Part shown: one piece after another, positions 46,501 to 54,892 of the stretch
Numbering within the stretch: position 1 is the first letter of the stretch
Layout of the letters: every line of letters begins with the position of its first letter
NCBI GenBank assembly: GCA_024760545.1
Contig: CP060501.1
Location: 124,001-188,000, forward strand
Length of the DNA stretch: 64,000 nucleotides
DNA from: Nitrospira sp.
Lineage (GTDB): Bacteria > Nitrospirota > Nitrospiria > Nitrospirales > Nitrospiraceae
Reading direction: 5' to 3'
Translations under genes and position numbers: made by a program
Notes under the pieces: generated by a model
The model's database searches: none
What the model was told of the DNA's origin: nothing
Seen by the model: the letters and a program-made list of their open reading frames with translations, nothing else

Positions 46501-46937
46501 CACAACCACCCTCGCTTTGGCCGCCGCTGATGCGTAAATGGAACAGCGGGAAAACACTGTTTGCGGAGAATCAGGTCACGTTCGATGTGGCGGAAGACCC
46601 GTTTGCCTTCGCCCTCAGTTCGATAGCCGTATTTTCTCTTGATGATCTGGGGTTCGCCGATAATCAGTGTGAGATCAACTCGACGAATGTCTTCGTCTTG
46701 ACGGACGTCATGCTTGGTGCCGGGAGCGTGCGGGTCGCCGACAATCGTCTTTCTGAAACATGGCTCCGCGCATTGTTGTCCGGCTGGTCGATCGGCGGCA
46801 TGAACACAACGACGGACAATCAGGCTACCCACTGCCTGCGGGCTCAGGCGTTCTTGCCGAATATGCTCGTATTCAAGGACAATCTGTCTCTCGTCGAAGC
46901 CTTCTGCCCAGGCGTATGTGGCCGCGATCAAGGTTAG
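43539..46937 (+). CDS. DUF6519-type protein with long right-handed beta-helix
   Basis: A 1132-residue protein. The N-terminus GDFSAWNKDTSHNFRGTLHQ, QQGRVLLDRDWNAQTE matches my recollection of DUF6519, found in eCIS and similar loci. Middle beta domains lead to a pectate-lyase-like entry motif (HGDFVKVQAAIDALPAKGGI, GIYDESILIDERVGIRIHGC) and many beta-helix rungs (SAVQIDNARRVAVCRCLVQM, IDNLIQGGIWNGITLGSL). An acidic insertion sits at ~690-715 (PEQPDPCDPCKPVDTTDDDN). Such trimeric helices are typical of tailspikes, so a receptor-binding or polysaccharide-binding fibre is likely. Confidence 0.78.
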   Translation: MRGDFSAWNKDTSHNFRGTLHQQGRVLLDRDWNAQTEIMGEWQQLAARDAFGAGVAAVPADEPLSFKITKAEITGGQVKVSLNKGRVWADGLLAELKRDEEPPVLPAGVDAIRTASYLGPPIQPAPLPGDVPAIGDRDAVILETWLEELSPFQNPGLLIEPALGGVDTTERVQTSFRFRLYRMAVDDTCDSIIGALKDDFGNKGKLIVELKPTMAIDGDCPVVEEGGYTGFEHRLYRIEIADTDKPAPQAYFKWSQVNGGLVGTGDFDAVNKTVTLFGNKNAIVYSGSNNFYLEALDYDPLLGCWKVVYGAKAALANDNTLTLPDPVVTPGDIYKGVIPSAPAKGKRFFRLWNGIERVDDFKTKKDLPDNLGIQVTFEPEAVGKYTPSDFWTFEARAAGIGNPLVLVGIPGPMPADPITPVPPQGIFYHRVPLAEIHWTGNIVTGDDIEDCRRPFQPLTKLRGCCTYRVGDGIHSHGDFVKVQAAIDALPAKGGIVCVLNGIYDESILIDERVGIRIHGCGPGTRIRAISDNAAPQPAFMIKNSDTVAIEDLAIESGPRSAVQIDNARRVAVCRCLVQMRDLPTIWQAIYSRGDDILIDSNIIEVLPREGVVPAPTIPPKLGNPGSPASVNTPPSPIAVGAATRGGIQLAGGSDRVRIIDNLIQGGIWNGITLGSLAKVGGDGDDVPDDPEQPDPCDPCKPVDTTDDDNPDGGPPKFVSAGDLYDIEIARNRITDMGTNGIGVVRFFDIMNRGDLIGVHNLHIYDNFITRCMRRDIAPVRKSMEWLVAYGGIVLAKVSDLRILRNEIINNGRHHLFPICGVYAIFVQGLQLDDNRILNNGSRSTEPVNNAQVGIRGGVHVWLILPLLDTTTETYSFSSFKRTSSFIDGPITAMLRDNLIVAPLGRAVTFFALGSVVVGRNRLVTEGTTGKGLDLLATTVLIGNLGISNEWTLGLLLVLILIRAGKLPDALKGRECELARNLGLINLSTQPPSLWPPLMRKWNSGKTLFAENQVTFDVAEDPFAFALSSIAVFSLDDLGFADNQCEINSTNVFVLTDVMLGAGSVRVADNRLSETWLRALLSGWSIGGMNTTTDNQATHCLRAQAFLPNMLVFKDNLSLVEAFCPGVCGRDQG

Positions 46938-46982
46938 ACATAGGCCTATCGGCTCCGTCGGACTTGCAACAGGAGATCTACG

Positions 46983-47924
46983 ATGAACGATCAAGCGCAA
47001 AAGAATCAACGTCCTGAATTTCTTGCTGGAGAACCGACGGCCGACGCGATACGAAAACAATTTCTCGATGCTCCCCTGGCTGCGGCGCGACAGCCCGCCA
47101 TCAACCTCGGACTCGAGGTGCTTGCCTTTATGGCCGCGCTCCCGGATGCCTTTATCGCGTCTGAAGAGCGGGAGCTCAATCGATTGTCGCGAACCGTTGA
47201 GGCAGGCAATGATCCGCGCGTGGAACGTCTGAAGGTTTCGATTGCACGAGCCACGGAATTACGTACGACCACTCAACAAGGAAAAGCGCGCATTGACCGT
47301 GCATTGGTTGCACTATCCGGAGAGAGCAACGTATTCCATGGATTTGTCTCGGATAATACGTTTGCGCCCCAAAAAGGACTGACGGTACGCCTGACGGCCG
47401 CTCGCGCTGGCGCCACAGACGAGACGTTTGCATCAACCACCACCAATGCTGATGGCTATTTCAGTATTCCTTTTGACCGGGAGTCCGGCAAGAAGCGAAA
47501 AGGGCAAACGCCGGAACCGAATGTGAAAAGTTCCGAACGAATGGCTGAAAGGCTGTCCCGCAAGACGGCGGCCGCAGCTGCAACTGCGGGCGATGGCAAC
47601 GAAGTGCTTGCACGGGTTGAAATTCTCGATGCCAAGGCCGTCATCATTCATGAAGATCCAGTACCCATTGTCGTCAATGCAGGCACGGTCTATCGAGAGT
47701 ACGTCATCGAGCCCAAGGAGGGCAGGAATGACCGGGCACGTTATGCCGGTAACCCAGCGACACGTGAATTCCACGACACGCAGAATCTCACCAAACGTTG
47801 TCAGTTCGACGCGGTCAAGTCCAGTGGGCCGATCTATTTCGGTAGTCCAGCGGATGCAGAAAAGGCAGGTTACGATCATTGTGCCTACTGTTTCGGCAAG
47901 TCGAAGTCGAAGTCGAAGCGGTAA
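46983..47924 (+). CDS. eCIS-associated protein with carboxypeptidase-regulatory-like domain and Cys tail
   Basis: A 313-residue protein with a helical N-terminal half (LAFMAALPDAFIASEERELN), a beta-sandwich of the regulatory-like type (VFHGFVSDNTFAPQKGLTVR, STTTNADGYFSIPFDRESG), and a short C-terminal module EFHDTQNLTKRCQFD...YDHCAYCFGK that resembles an Ada-like zinc-binding motif (three Cys and one His). The last residues are a KSKSKSKR run from a hexanucleotide repeat. RBS AGGAG precedes the ATG. It sits between the spike gene and the effector array. Confidence 0.65.
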   Translation: MNDQAQKNQRPEFLAGEPTADAIRKQFLDAPLAAARQPAINLGLEVLAFMAALPDAFIASEERELNRLSRTVEAGNDPRVERLKVSIARATELRTTTQQGKARIDRALVALSGESNVFHGFVSDNTFAPQKGLTVRLTAARAGATDETFASTTTNADGYFSIPFDRESGKKRKGQTPEPNVKSSERMAERLSRKTAAAAATAGDGNEVLARVEILDAKAVIIHEDPVPIVVNAGTVYREYVIEPKEGRNDRARYAGNPATREFHDTQNLTKRCQFDAVKSSGPIYFGSPADAEKAGYDHCAYCFGKSKSKSKR

Positions 47925-47967
47925 CGGGTCAGAAGCGATCTAAGCCAGCGAAGGTGGAGCCGAAGGC

Positions 47968-49668
47968 ATGAGAGCGGCAGCTGCGATACATGCCACCGAT
48001 AGCCGTGCGATGCATCATGCTGTTCGGAGCCGCATTGGAGACCTATCCCACCATATTCGATTGTCCCAACCTGTTGGGGAAGTTCCCATCCATCGAAAAG
48101 CTTCCTGCCCCTGCGGCGGAGGTTGTCCTACATGTCAGGCGAAATCCGCCGATCTGAAGGTCTCCCAGCCTCACGATGCCGCCGAGATCGAAGCCGATAC
48201 GATCGCCGATAAAGTGATGCAGGAGAAAGTCGGGGGTGTTTCCGCTGACCCGTTGGCACACATTCGATCCAAGGGCAACGGCGATTCGGGCGGCATGCCT
48301 GCCGGTGGCGATATCGGCAGCTGTATGAATTCATCAAAGAGCGGCGGAAGCCCTCTTGATCAAGGCACACGCACCTTTTTCGAACCGCGTTTCGGCGCGG
48401 ATCTTGGCGCTGTAAATATCCATACTGCCAATGAAGCCGTGCAGATGAACCGCCAATTGAATGCGAGAGCATTTACGATCGGCAATGATATTTATTTCAA
48501 CCAGGGCCAATATCGACCTGATTCTGCCGAAGGCAAACACCTGCTGGCGCATGAATTGACGCACACCATCCAGCAGCGAGGAATGACCGGATTATCTCTG
48601 CAGCGAAAAAAATATGACGGAAAGGATGATGCCGGCTTTTATGAAATAGACGACGATGCATGCACGTTTAACTACCGTCAAGATTGGTACTTCGATTTCG
48701 GAAGTGCTATCGCACTAGCTGATCAGCCCGCTTTCATGCAGTCTGGCAAAAATCAGGTGGAAAGCGGATGGAGCAACAAATACAAGCTGGTATCGGGGAA
48801 CAAGACCTGCGCCTGTGGAGAGAACGGATTCACCGTGAATGTGGAGCTAAATACTCATAACAAAAAGCGGGAAGGCAAGCACGGCTACACGATTGATGTG
48901 GAAAAAGATAGAGACCGTTCTGTCACGAACCCGCTCACTGGCACCATCAAAATGGAGTCCGATGCGGATGTCCCCGAGAACATGGGGCATACGGTTCCCA
49001 TGGATATCATGTCGCACGAGTTTGGTCATACGCTCGGTCTACAGGATGAATACAACTGGTGGGCGGCTTTGTTCGGCGTTCCCGGCAGCGGCGACAAATC
49101 GTCATTAATGCACAGGGGCAATGATGTAAAGCCGTGGCACTACCAGCATTTCGCCGATATGTTGAACCTGGAGATGGCGCGATGCACTTTTTATCCTGAA
49201 GGTGGCGCAAAACGTTCTTCGCTGGCAGAGCCCGTTTCCCAGCTCGGCTTTACGACCGGTGCACTTTTCAATGAAGCCAGTCTCAACCCCTCAAAAGCTG
49301 AATTTGTCATTGGTCTTAATATCGACGCGCGAGTAAGTAGCGACGCCGTACTGGGATTGTTTTATCCGACGCTCGGTTTTGATGCTTATTTGAACGTAAA
49401 AAACGGAAAAATGGCTATGGGGCCGACAGCGGGATTACGACTTAACAGGTTAGCGCATCCTTTATATCTTGACATAAGTACGGGTGTGCTCTTTGCTCCC
49501 GGAGATGATCAGCAAGACGTCAAACTAAACGTGCCGCTGTCCACCACTTTGGGAATAAGAGGACGGGGATTTAATGTGGGCGTAAATTACACACCCATGT
49601 TCGACCTGTTGAATGGAGGCAAGTACAGCCACATCGTCGGATTAAACTTGCAGTTCGACGTTAAATGA
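47968..49668 (+). CDS. eCIS-core (DUF4157) protein 1 with metzincin-like protease and beta-rich C-terminus
   Basis: A 566-residue candidate effector. Shared array N-terminus: HRKASCPCGGGCPTCQAKS (Cys47, 49, 53, 56) and AAEIEADTIADKVM. The eCIS core (about 124-204) includes GGSPLDQGTRTFFEPRFGAD and LLAHELTHTIQQ (HELTH 195-199). The unique part has a second zinc site HEFGHTLGLQDEY (350-362) with a Met-turn-like SSLMHRG (~378), a metzincin layout. Residues ~430-566 are beta-rich (VLGLFYPTLGFDAYL, FNVGVNYTPMFDLL) and resemble the end of array protein 5. No signal peptide, consistent with loading into the particle rather than Sec export. Confidence 0.82.
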   Translation: MRAAAAIHATDSRAMHHAVRSRIGDLSHHIRLSQPVGEVPIHRKASCPCGGGCPTCQAKSADLKVSQPHDAAEIEADTIADKVMQEKVGGVSADPLAHIRSKGNGDSGGMPAGGDIGSCMNSSKSGGSPLDQGTRTFFEPRFGADLGAVNIHTANEAVQMNRQLNARAFTIGNDIYFNQGQYRPDSAEGKHLLAHELTHTIQQRGMTGLSLQRKKYDGKDDAGFYEIDDDACTFNYRQDWYFDFGSAIALADQPAFMQSGKNQVESGWSNKYKLVSGNKTCACGENGFTVNVELNTHNKKREGKHGYTIDVEKDRDRSVTNPLTGTIKMESDADVPENMGHTVPMDIMSHEFGHTLGLQDEYNWWAALFGVPGSGDKSSLMHRGNDVKPWHYQHFADMLNLEMARCTFYPEGGAKRSSLAEPVSQLGFTTGALFNEASLNPSKAEFVIGLNIDARVSSDAVLGLFYPTLGFDAYLNVKNGKMAMGPTAGLRLNRLAHPLYLDISTGVLFAPGDDQQDVKLNVPLSTTLGIRGRGFNVGVNYTPMFDLLNGGKYSHIVGLNLQFDVK

Positions 49669-49678
49669 TTTCATTCTG

Positions 49679-51040
49679 ATGAGCCGATTCGCGATAGAGG
49701 TTCGGACAGACGGAGCGCGGCGGTTTCCGGCACGACCGGCCCGCTGCGAAGCTCCCAACACGGTGTCCCCATTGTCAATTTCTGACTCGGGTATTCAACG
49801 CAAGGCCGCCTGTCCTTGTGGTGGCGGATGTCCGTCCTGCCAAGCGAAATCGAATGATCTGAAAATTTCCCAGCCCAACGATCCGGCCGAGATTCAAGCA
49901 GATCGGATTGCGGATCAGGTGATGTCGGCATCAGGGCATTCTCAAGCTCATGCCGCATTGCCGCACAACCACCGTTTCTCGGATCAATCGGAAGGGCAGA
50001 TGGATGTGACTCCTGCCAACGTAGGTCAGGTCCTTGCCGGCGGGGGCAGGCCGCTCGATCAATCGCTGCAGCGGGACATGGAACAGCGCTTTGGTCATGA
50101 TTTTTCTCGGGTGCAAGTACATACCGATGCTGCTGCCGAACAATCTGCGCGGGACTTGAATGCCCATGCCTATACGGCAGGGCACAATATTGTTTTTGGA
50201 GCAGGGCAATATATGCCGAGTATGGATGCAGGTCGGCGATTACTCGCACACGAGCTGACGCATGTTGTGCAACAGTCGAACGCTTCGCCGTTTGCCCAAC
50301 ACCGTCTTGACTCCGGAGTTGAACATGGTCGTGAGCTTGCCGCACGTAACGCCGAATCGCCGACGATCGGCAACCTACAGATCTCGAGGCTTAATGCCGC
50401 GGATACATCATCTGGTCTTGTTCAGCGGAGCGTTGTGCGTGAACATGTATCGTGTCAGCAGAATGGGTTGACGAATCCAAATCTCACAGGGGATGAAGTT
50501 GTTGCTGCTTTGGAGGCGGCGGATGCGGAAGCTATTAGGTTGGCGTTACGGGCGGAACTGTTGCTTGAAGCACATCTGCTGTTTGCTCGTGCGGGCGAAC
50601 CTGTTGATCCAGATTTTGATGTGATCTTGCAGGAAGAGTTGGGCTTAACACTTACCAATCGGGCACATTTCTCACTTGTCGAACAACAAAGGGATCGCTT
50701 CCGACGGGTGCGTGAAACCCTGGAGAGCGGCTATCTTCGTTACATATGTCGTGGCGGCACTGTGAGTCTCGTGGGATGCGCAACAGGAACATGTGGAGCT
50801 GATTTTGCTTTTTCATGCCCCGGTAATCGTTTAGTCGTTCTATGCCAGGCATTTTGGGACGATCCGACGGAGCAAGCTGGGACAATTTTACATGAACCAT
50901 TCCATATCTGGTTTCATATGGCACGCCATGCCCCAAATGCGCTGAGACGTGCGGACGCAACATGCTTCGAAGCCTTTGCAAGACGCCTGGCTGGAGAAGA
51001 CGTCGCCCATATCTCATGCGCGGGTCATACGGCTGGATGA
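49679..51040 (+). CDS. eCIS-core (DUF4157) protein 2 with C-terminal zincin-like domain
   Basis: A 453-residue candidate effector starting 10 bases after protein 1. Array N-terminus RKAACPCGGGCPSCQAKS (Cys45-54) and EIQADRIADQVM; eCIS core 118-200 with HELTH 191-195. The unique C-terminal part (about 250-453) carries HEPFH (405-409) in AGTILHEPFHIWFH and a following ADATCFEAFARRL, as in gluzincin or M35-like proteases. Six cysteines in this part could form disulfides. Residues ~40-200 are very close to array protein 3, down to the DNA level, so the two diverged recently in the N-terminal part only. Confidence 0.8.
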   Translation: MSRFAIEVRTDGARRFPARPARCEAPNTVSPLSISDSGIQRKAACPCGGGCPSCQAKSNDLKISQPNDPAEIQADRIADQVMSASGHSQAHAALPHNHRFSDQSEGQMDVTPANVGQVLAGGGRPLDQSLQRDMEQRFGHDFSRVQVHTDAAAEQSARDLNAHAYTAGHNIVFGAGQYMPSMDAGRRLLAHELTHVVQQSNASPFAQHRLDSGVEHGRELAARNAESPTIGNLQISRLNAADTSSGLVQRSVVREHVSCQQNGLTNPNLTGDEVVAALEAADAEAIRLALRAELLLEAHLLFARAGEPVDPDFDVILQEELGLTLTNRAHFSLVEQQRDRFRRVRETLESGYLRYICRGGTVSLVGCATGTCGADFAFSCPGNRLVVLCQAFWDDPTEQAGTILHEPFHIWFHMARHAPNALRRADATCFEAFARRLAGEDVAHISCAGHTAG

Positions 51041-51065
51041 GGACGCCGTTTCATAATGGGAGTGG

Positions 51066-51270
51066 TCAATAGATGACGGTATGCCCCGTTGGGAAGTTTA
51101 AGAGTCGCTTGGAGCTGTCATCGCGCCGACCAGGTTCGTGTCAGCCTGAGCTAGTATCGTCCCTGTCAGTGCACGATCAGCTCCAAATTCAGAGAAAGTC
51201 TTCTTGTCCCTGTGGTGGCGGGTGTCCGGCCTGCCAAGCGAAATCGAATGATCTGAAAATCTCCCAGCCC
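51066..51270 (+). repeat. Direct repeat, copy 1 (205 bp, start of array gene 3)
   Basis: Matches 52714-52918 without gaps, offset 1648 bases, with only scattered differences. It covers the last bases of the upstream spacer, the start codon and the first ~66 codons. Confidence 0.9.
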
Positions 51271-52659
51271 GGCGACCCAGCCGAAATCGAAGCGGATCGG
51301 ATCGCCGATCAGGCGATATCGGCATCAGGGCACTCTCCAGTTAATGCCGCATTGCCGCACATCCAACGTGTCTCAGGTCGGTCGGATGGGCAGATGGATG
51401 TGGCGCCTGTGAACATGGATCACGTCCTTGCCGGCGGTGGCAGACCACTCGATCAAGAACTGCAACGAGACATGGAACAGCGCTTCGGCCACGATTTTTC
51501 CCGAGTGCGAGTACACACCGGCGCTGTCGCCGAACAATCGGCACGAGACGTCAGCGCGTATGCCTATACGGTCGGCAACAATATCGTCTTTGGGCAAGGC
51601 CAGTTCGCACCGGGGGCGCAGGCAGGACAGCAACTGCTCGCGCACGAACTCGCACACGTGATTCAGCAGTCGGTCGGCGCGCCAGTGGTGCAACGGCAGA
51701 TCAAAATCCCGATCTTCGATGAATTTGACCCTTGTGTGATCGATCCGGTGTTTGGCAAGAAGGTATGTGGCTCCTATGCCAAGGCAGCGTGTGAAAAATT
51801 CCCTTCCTTGCCGGGATGCAGTTTTGTATGCAGAAAATTGGGATGCAAGAAACCGGAAAAACCCTCCGTCACTTGTCCTTCCGGCTTCCGTCCCGGCAGA
51901 TCGGCAGAGTTCAAAGACCAATGTTGCATTGAAAAAAAGACAACCAATCCAGATCCGACGACAGAAGACAATACAGTCGAGAGTGCCAGCAACTGTTGTC
52001 CGCCAGCCCGCGCTGCTTCCACACCGTTGGGCCTGCGTTGTTGTCCGGCGGGCGAGGTAGCATTTAACGGGCAATGTACCAGCGGCTCTGAACCTCAACC
52101 TCCCGGACCAATTCCGGCTTCTAGTCCTTTCGCGCCTTGCTTGCCGGGGGAATTACCGAACCTCTTCGGCGGGTGTTGTGGGCCGGGAGACCATACCGAT
52201 AAGCAAGGTCATCCCTGTCTATCCTTGCCAACTCCGACGCCGATACCGGACCAGCCTTCTATTTCAGCGCCCGGGAATGTTGTGCTCCATTTCGACCAGG
52301 ACCGACCGATGAGTGGATGGGCGAAAACAGAGGCTACCTTGCTGCGAAGCCTCACGACCGAAGGTAAGTCCGTGTGGCCTATTCTGCTCGAACAGTTGCA
52401 GGGTAACCCGTCTTTAGCACTCCAACTGGTTGGAAAGGCTTCGCCGGAGGGTCCGGAAACTTATAACCTGGACCTGGCTCAGCGTCGCGCTCAACTCGTT
52501 ATGGAAGTGCTCGTCGATAAAGGGGTCGGACGCGGACGCATTGTCGATGTCGCGCCCGAATGTACAATTGTCGAAACGGGGGTGTATGCCTGCGGCGAGG
52601 TGGGTGCTCTCGGCCCAGAGGATCGTCAGGTGAAAGTCGTGTTTGCTGTAAGCCCATAG
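51073..52659 (+). CDS. eCIS-core (DUF4157) protein 3 with Cys-rich middle and OmpA-like C-terminus
   Basis: A 528-residue candidate effector or structural accessory. Array N-terminus (CPCGGGCPAC 45-54), eCIS core 118-200 with HELAH 191-195. Residues 221-382 hold about 18 cysteines, many in CC pairs (DQCC, SNCC, LRCC, GGCC), in short repeats resembling granulin or disulfide-rich modules. Residues ~401-527 resemble an OmpA-like peptidoglycan-binding domain: VVLHFDQDRPMS..., LQLVGKASPEGPETYNLDLA, QRRAQLVMEVLVDKGV. This would suit attachment to a cell wall. Unlike four of its siblings it lacks a second HExxH. Confidence 0.78.
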   Translation: MTVCPVGKFKSRLELSSRRPGSCQPELVSSLSVHDQLQIQRKSSCPCGGGCPACQAKSNDLKISQPGDPAEIEADRIADQAISASGHSPVNAALPHIQRVSGRSDGQMDVAPVNMDHVLAGGGRPLDQELQRDMEQRFGHDFSRVRVHTGAVAEQSARDVSAYAYTVGNNIVFGQGQFAPGAQAGQQLLAHELAHVIQQSVGAPVVQRQIKIPIFDEFDPCVIDPVFGKKVCGSYAKAACEKFPSLPGCSFVCRKLGCKKPEKPSVTCPSGFRPGRSAEFKDQCCIEKKTTNPDPTTEDNTVESASNCCPPARAASTPLGLRCCPAGEVAFNGQCTSGSEPQPPGPIPASSPFAPCLPGELPNLFGGCCGPGDHTDKQGHPCLSLPTPTPIPDQPSISAPGNVVLHFDQDRPMSGWAKTEATLLRSLTTEGKSVWPILLEQLQGNPSLALQLVGKASPEGPETYNLDLAQRRAQLVMEVLVDKGVGRGRIVDVAPECTIVETGVYACGEVGALGPEDRQVKVVFAVSP

Positions 52660-52713
52660 TCGGTGGAGCTGGAAAGCTCCATACTGATCATAGGAGTTTT
52701 ATAAGAGGATTTA

Positions 52714-52918
52714 TCAATAGATGACGGTATGTCCCGTTGGGAAGGTTAAGAGTCGCTTGGAGCTGTCATCGCATCGACCAGGTGCGCGTCAGCCTGAGCT
52801 AGTATCGTCCCTGCCAGTGCATGATCAGCTCCAAATTCAGAGAAAGTCTTCTTGCCCCTGTGGTGGAGGATGTCCGTCCTGCCAAGCGAAATCGAATGAT
52901 CTGAAAATCTCCCAGCCC
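52714..52918 (+). repeat. Direct repeat, copy 2 (205 bp, start of array gene 4)
   Basis: Second copy of 51066-51270; same phase relative to the ATG. The sharp end of similarity at CAGCCC marks where gene 4 switches to a different sequence. Confidence 0.9.
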
Positions 52919-54631
52919 AACGATGCAGCCGAGATTGAGGCGAATGCCATTGCCGACCGTGTGATGAGGATGCCGGCCGGGGCCGAAGCACTGAACCCGA
53001 CGAATCATGTCGATCCGACAACCGGGATCCATCGTAAATGCGGTGTGTGTGAGGAAGAGGAGGAAACGATAGAGCGAAAGCCTTTGCCGGCCGCAGGCGG
53101 AACGTCATCGCAAAACCCGGAGCATGTGAACGACGTGATCAGCTCGGGCGGGCGACCGCTCGATCGTACGATGCTGCAATTTTTTGAACCGCGCCTGGGC
53201 CGCGATCTTTCAGGGGTTCGGATCCACACCGACTCGGCAGCTTCGCAGTCGGCGAACGCAGTCGACGCACGGGCCTACACGCTGGGCAACAACATCGTCT
53301 TCGGCAACGGCGAGTACGTGCCGCATTCGGAAAGTGGCCGGCACCTGATCGCCCATGAGCTTGCGCATGTCGCTCAGCAGAGCGGTCAAGCGGCCTCTGG
53401 AAAGCCGCCGGTGATCGCGCGCGTCGCACTCACACCCGCCGATGTGGACACACTCGCCGACTCGCTTCACGATGCCATCGCCAGTGCTCCAACGGACGAG
53501 GAACTCATCTACGTTGCCCTGCAAAAACTCGAACGGGACGCGACGGCGATCACGTCGCTCAAGACTGCGTATAAGACGAAGCATACGACAGACCTCGTCG
53601 CCGATCTTGGCTCGCAACTAAAGGGGCAGAGCCTCGCCCTCGCCAAGACACTGCTTGGGGTGAAAGGCGGTCTCGCAGTTTCTACGAAAGCGCCGGCTAC
53701 AGCCACGGAGTTCGAGGCAGTTGCGAAGACGATCAATACGGCGCTCGCCGGCAAGACAATCGACGCCGAGGCCATATATGCCGCCCTGCTTCCGCTCGCG
53801 TACGACTCGACAAAAGCCAGCACACTGAAGACGACGTATGCCTCGCTGTTCACCAATATGCTCGAGGCTGACCTCAACGCGAAGCTGACAGGCGCGGACC
53901 TCGCATACTCGCTCTACCTCCTCAATGCACCAGGCCCTGCTGCCGTCCACGCGCCGACCACATTCAAAGCCCAGCCCGGCCCGGGCAAAGCGCCGGCGAC
54001 GGCTCCGCCGCCCGTCGCAGGGGGGGCGATCAAGGCAGAGACCGAAGTGCCGTGGCAAACCACGTCCGGAACGACGGGGCAATATGGGTTTGGTGTCGGC
54101 TACAGTGGAGCTCTCTCAGCACATAGCCGGTGGGTGCAGTTCATCGAACGTGAGATCAGCTACGATCCGAAAGGCGGCGGAAAGCGAACGTCGCTCGATA
54201 AGGAGATCACCGCCGGCGGCGGCAAGAACAAGTACCGGTTAACGACGTCGACAGCTTCGCCCAACTGGGCTGTGGACAGCTACAGCGCGTCAAGTCCATT
54301 TTTCGACGAGAAGAGCGACGCATGGCGCGACGCGACCTCAGTGTCGATCTACGACGCGCCAGTCCCACGCGAGGGCGACATAAAGGAACTATTCGACGCA
54401 GGGCACACTAATGTCACGTCCCGAGCGCATTTCGACATCTATTTGATTCGTGACTACTCGGCGATCTACCACGTCGAGATCGAAATCGTCTGGACCTATT
54501 CGGATCCAAAAGACTTGAATAAGCGCAAGACGGCGCGAACTATCACGTCAACGGGCAAGGTGAACGTTCTACCCGGAGCGCTGAAGAGTACGCTCGTCGC
54601 GCGCTATCCGGCGTATGCATATATCCGTTAG
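52721..54631 (+). CDS. eCIS-core (DUF4157) protein 4 with annexin-like repeats
   Basis: A 636-residue candidate effector. The first ~66 residues are nearly identical to protein 3 (CPCGGGCPSC 45-54), then it diverges. A second cysteine pair CGVC (107-110), eCIS core 138-221 with HELAH 212-216. Two annexin-like helical repeats lie at about 237-313 (TPADVDTLADSLHDAIASAP, TDEELIYVALQKLERD) and 329-402 (IDAEAIYAALLPLAYDS); such repeats bind membranes in eukaryotic annexins. The last ~200 residues are of unknown type. From about 53110 on, the DNA is visibly richer in G+C with different codon choice, suggesting a transferred C-terminal half. Confidence 0.78.
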   Translation: MTVCPVGKVKSRLELSSHRPGARQPELVSSLPVHDQLQIQRKSSCPCGGGCPSCQAKSNDLKISQPNDAAEIEANAIADRVMRMPAGAEALNPTNHVDPTTGIHRKCGVCEEEEETIERKPLPAAGGTSSQNPEHVNDVISSGGRPLDRTMLQFFEPRLGRDLSGVRIHTDSAASQSANAVDARAYTLGNNIVFGNGEYVPHSESGRHLIAHELAHVAQQSGQAASGKPPVIARVALTPADVDTLADSLHDAIASAPTDEELIYVALQKLERDATAITSLKTAYKTKHTTDLVADLGSQLKGQSLALAKTLLGVKGGLAVSTKAPATATEFEAVAKTINTALAGKTIDAEAIYAALLPLAYDSTKASTLKTTYASLFTNMLEADLNAKLTGADLAYSLYLLNAPGPAAVHAPTTFKAQPGPGKAPATAPPPVAGGAIKAETEVPWQTTSGTTGQYGFGVGYSGALSAHSRWVQFIEREISYDPKGGGKRTSLDKEITAGGGKNKYRLTTSTASPNWAVDSYSASSPFFDEKSDAWRDATSVSIYDAPVPREGDIKELFDAGHTNVTSRAHFDIYLIRDYSAIYHVEIEIVWTYSDPKDLNKRKTARTITSTGKVNVLPGALKSTLVARYPAYAYIR

Positions 54632-54892
54632 CCCGTTTAGCCTGACGTGATCTTCTGACGCCGCAAGCTGGAACGAGATGCATCCGAGGTCGTGATGGAA
54701 CGCCGAATTCCGCACCAGGAAAGGTGAAGCGGACTAACCGAAATGAACGCGAGCGCAACAATCTCGATACCTGACGTGTCGACTCGCCGTCGGACTGAGG
54801 TGACGTCATTTATTGGAAAACGACTGAAAGCGATGTCGGGGTAGAAATAGTCGGAGTGTCCTGGAACGAGAAAGGTAATCCCGCAGCTTTCT
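54632..54892. other. Spacer between array genes 4 and 5, nothing recognised
   Basis: A 261-base spacer, much longer than the other spacers in the array (10-61 bases). No gene, repeat or terminator is evident. It may be the tail of the segment that brought the C-terminal half of gene 4. Confidence 0.4.

Noticed and set aside
47899..47922. Short AAGTCG hexamer repeat at the end of the 313-residue protein
   Set aside because: Only about three units coding for a Lys/Ser tail; too short to call a meaningful repeat locus.
23380..47924. Reading the structural cluster as a prophage or T6SS
   Set aside because: No capsid, portal, terminase, integrase or lysis genes, and no TssJLM membrane complex; the AAA+ ATPase, DUF4255 cap and DUF4157 proteins fit eCIS.
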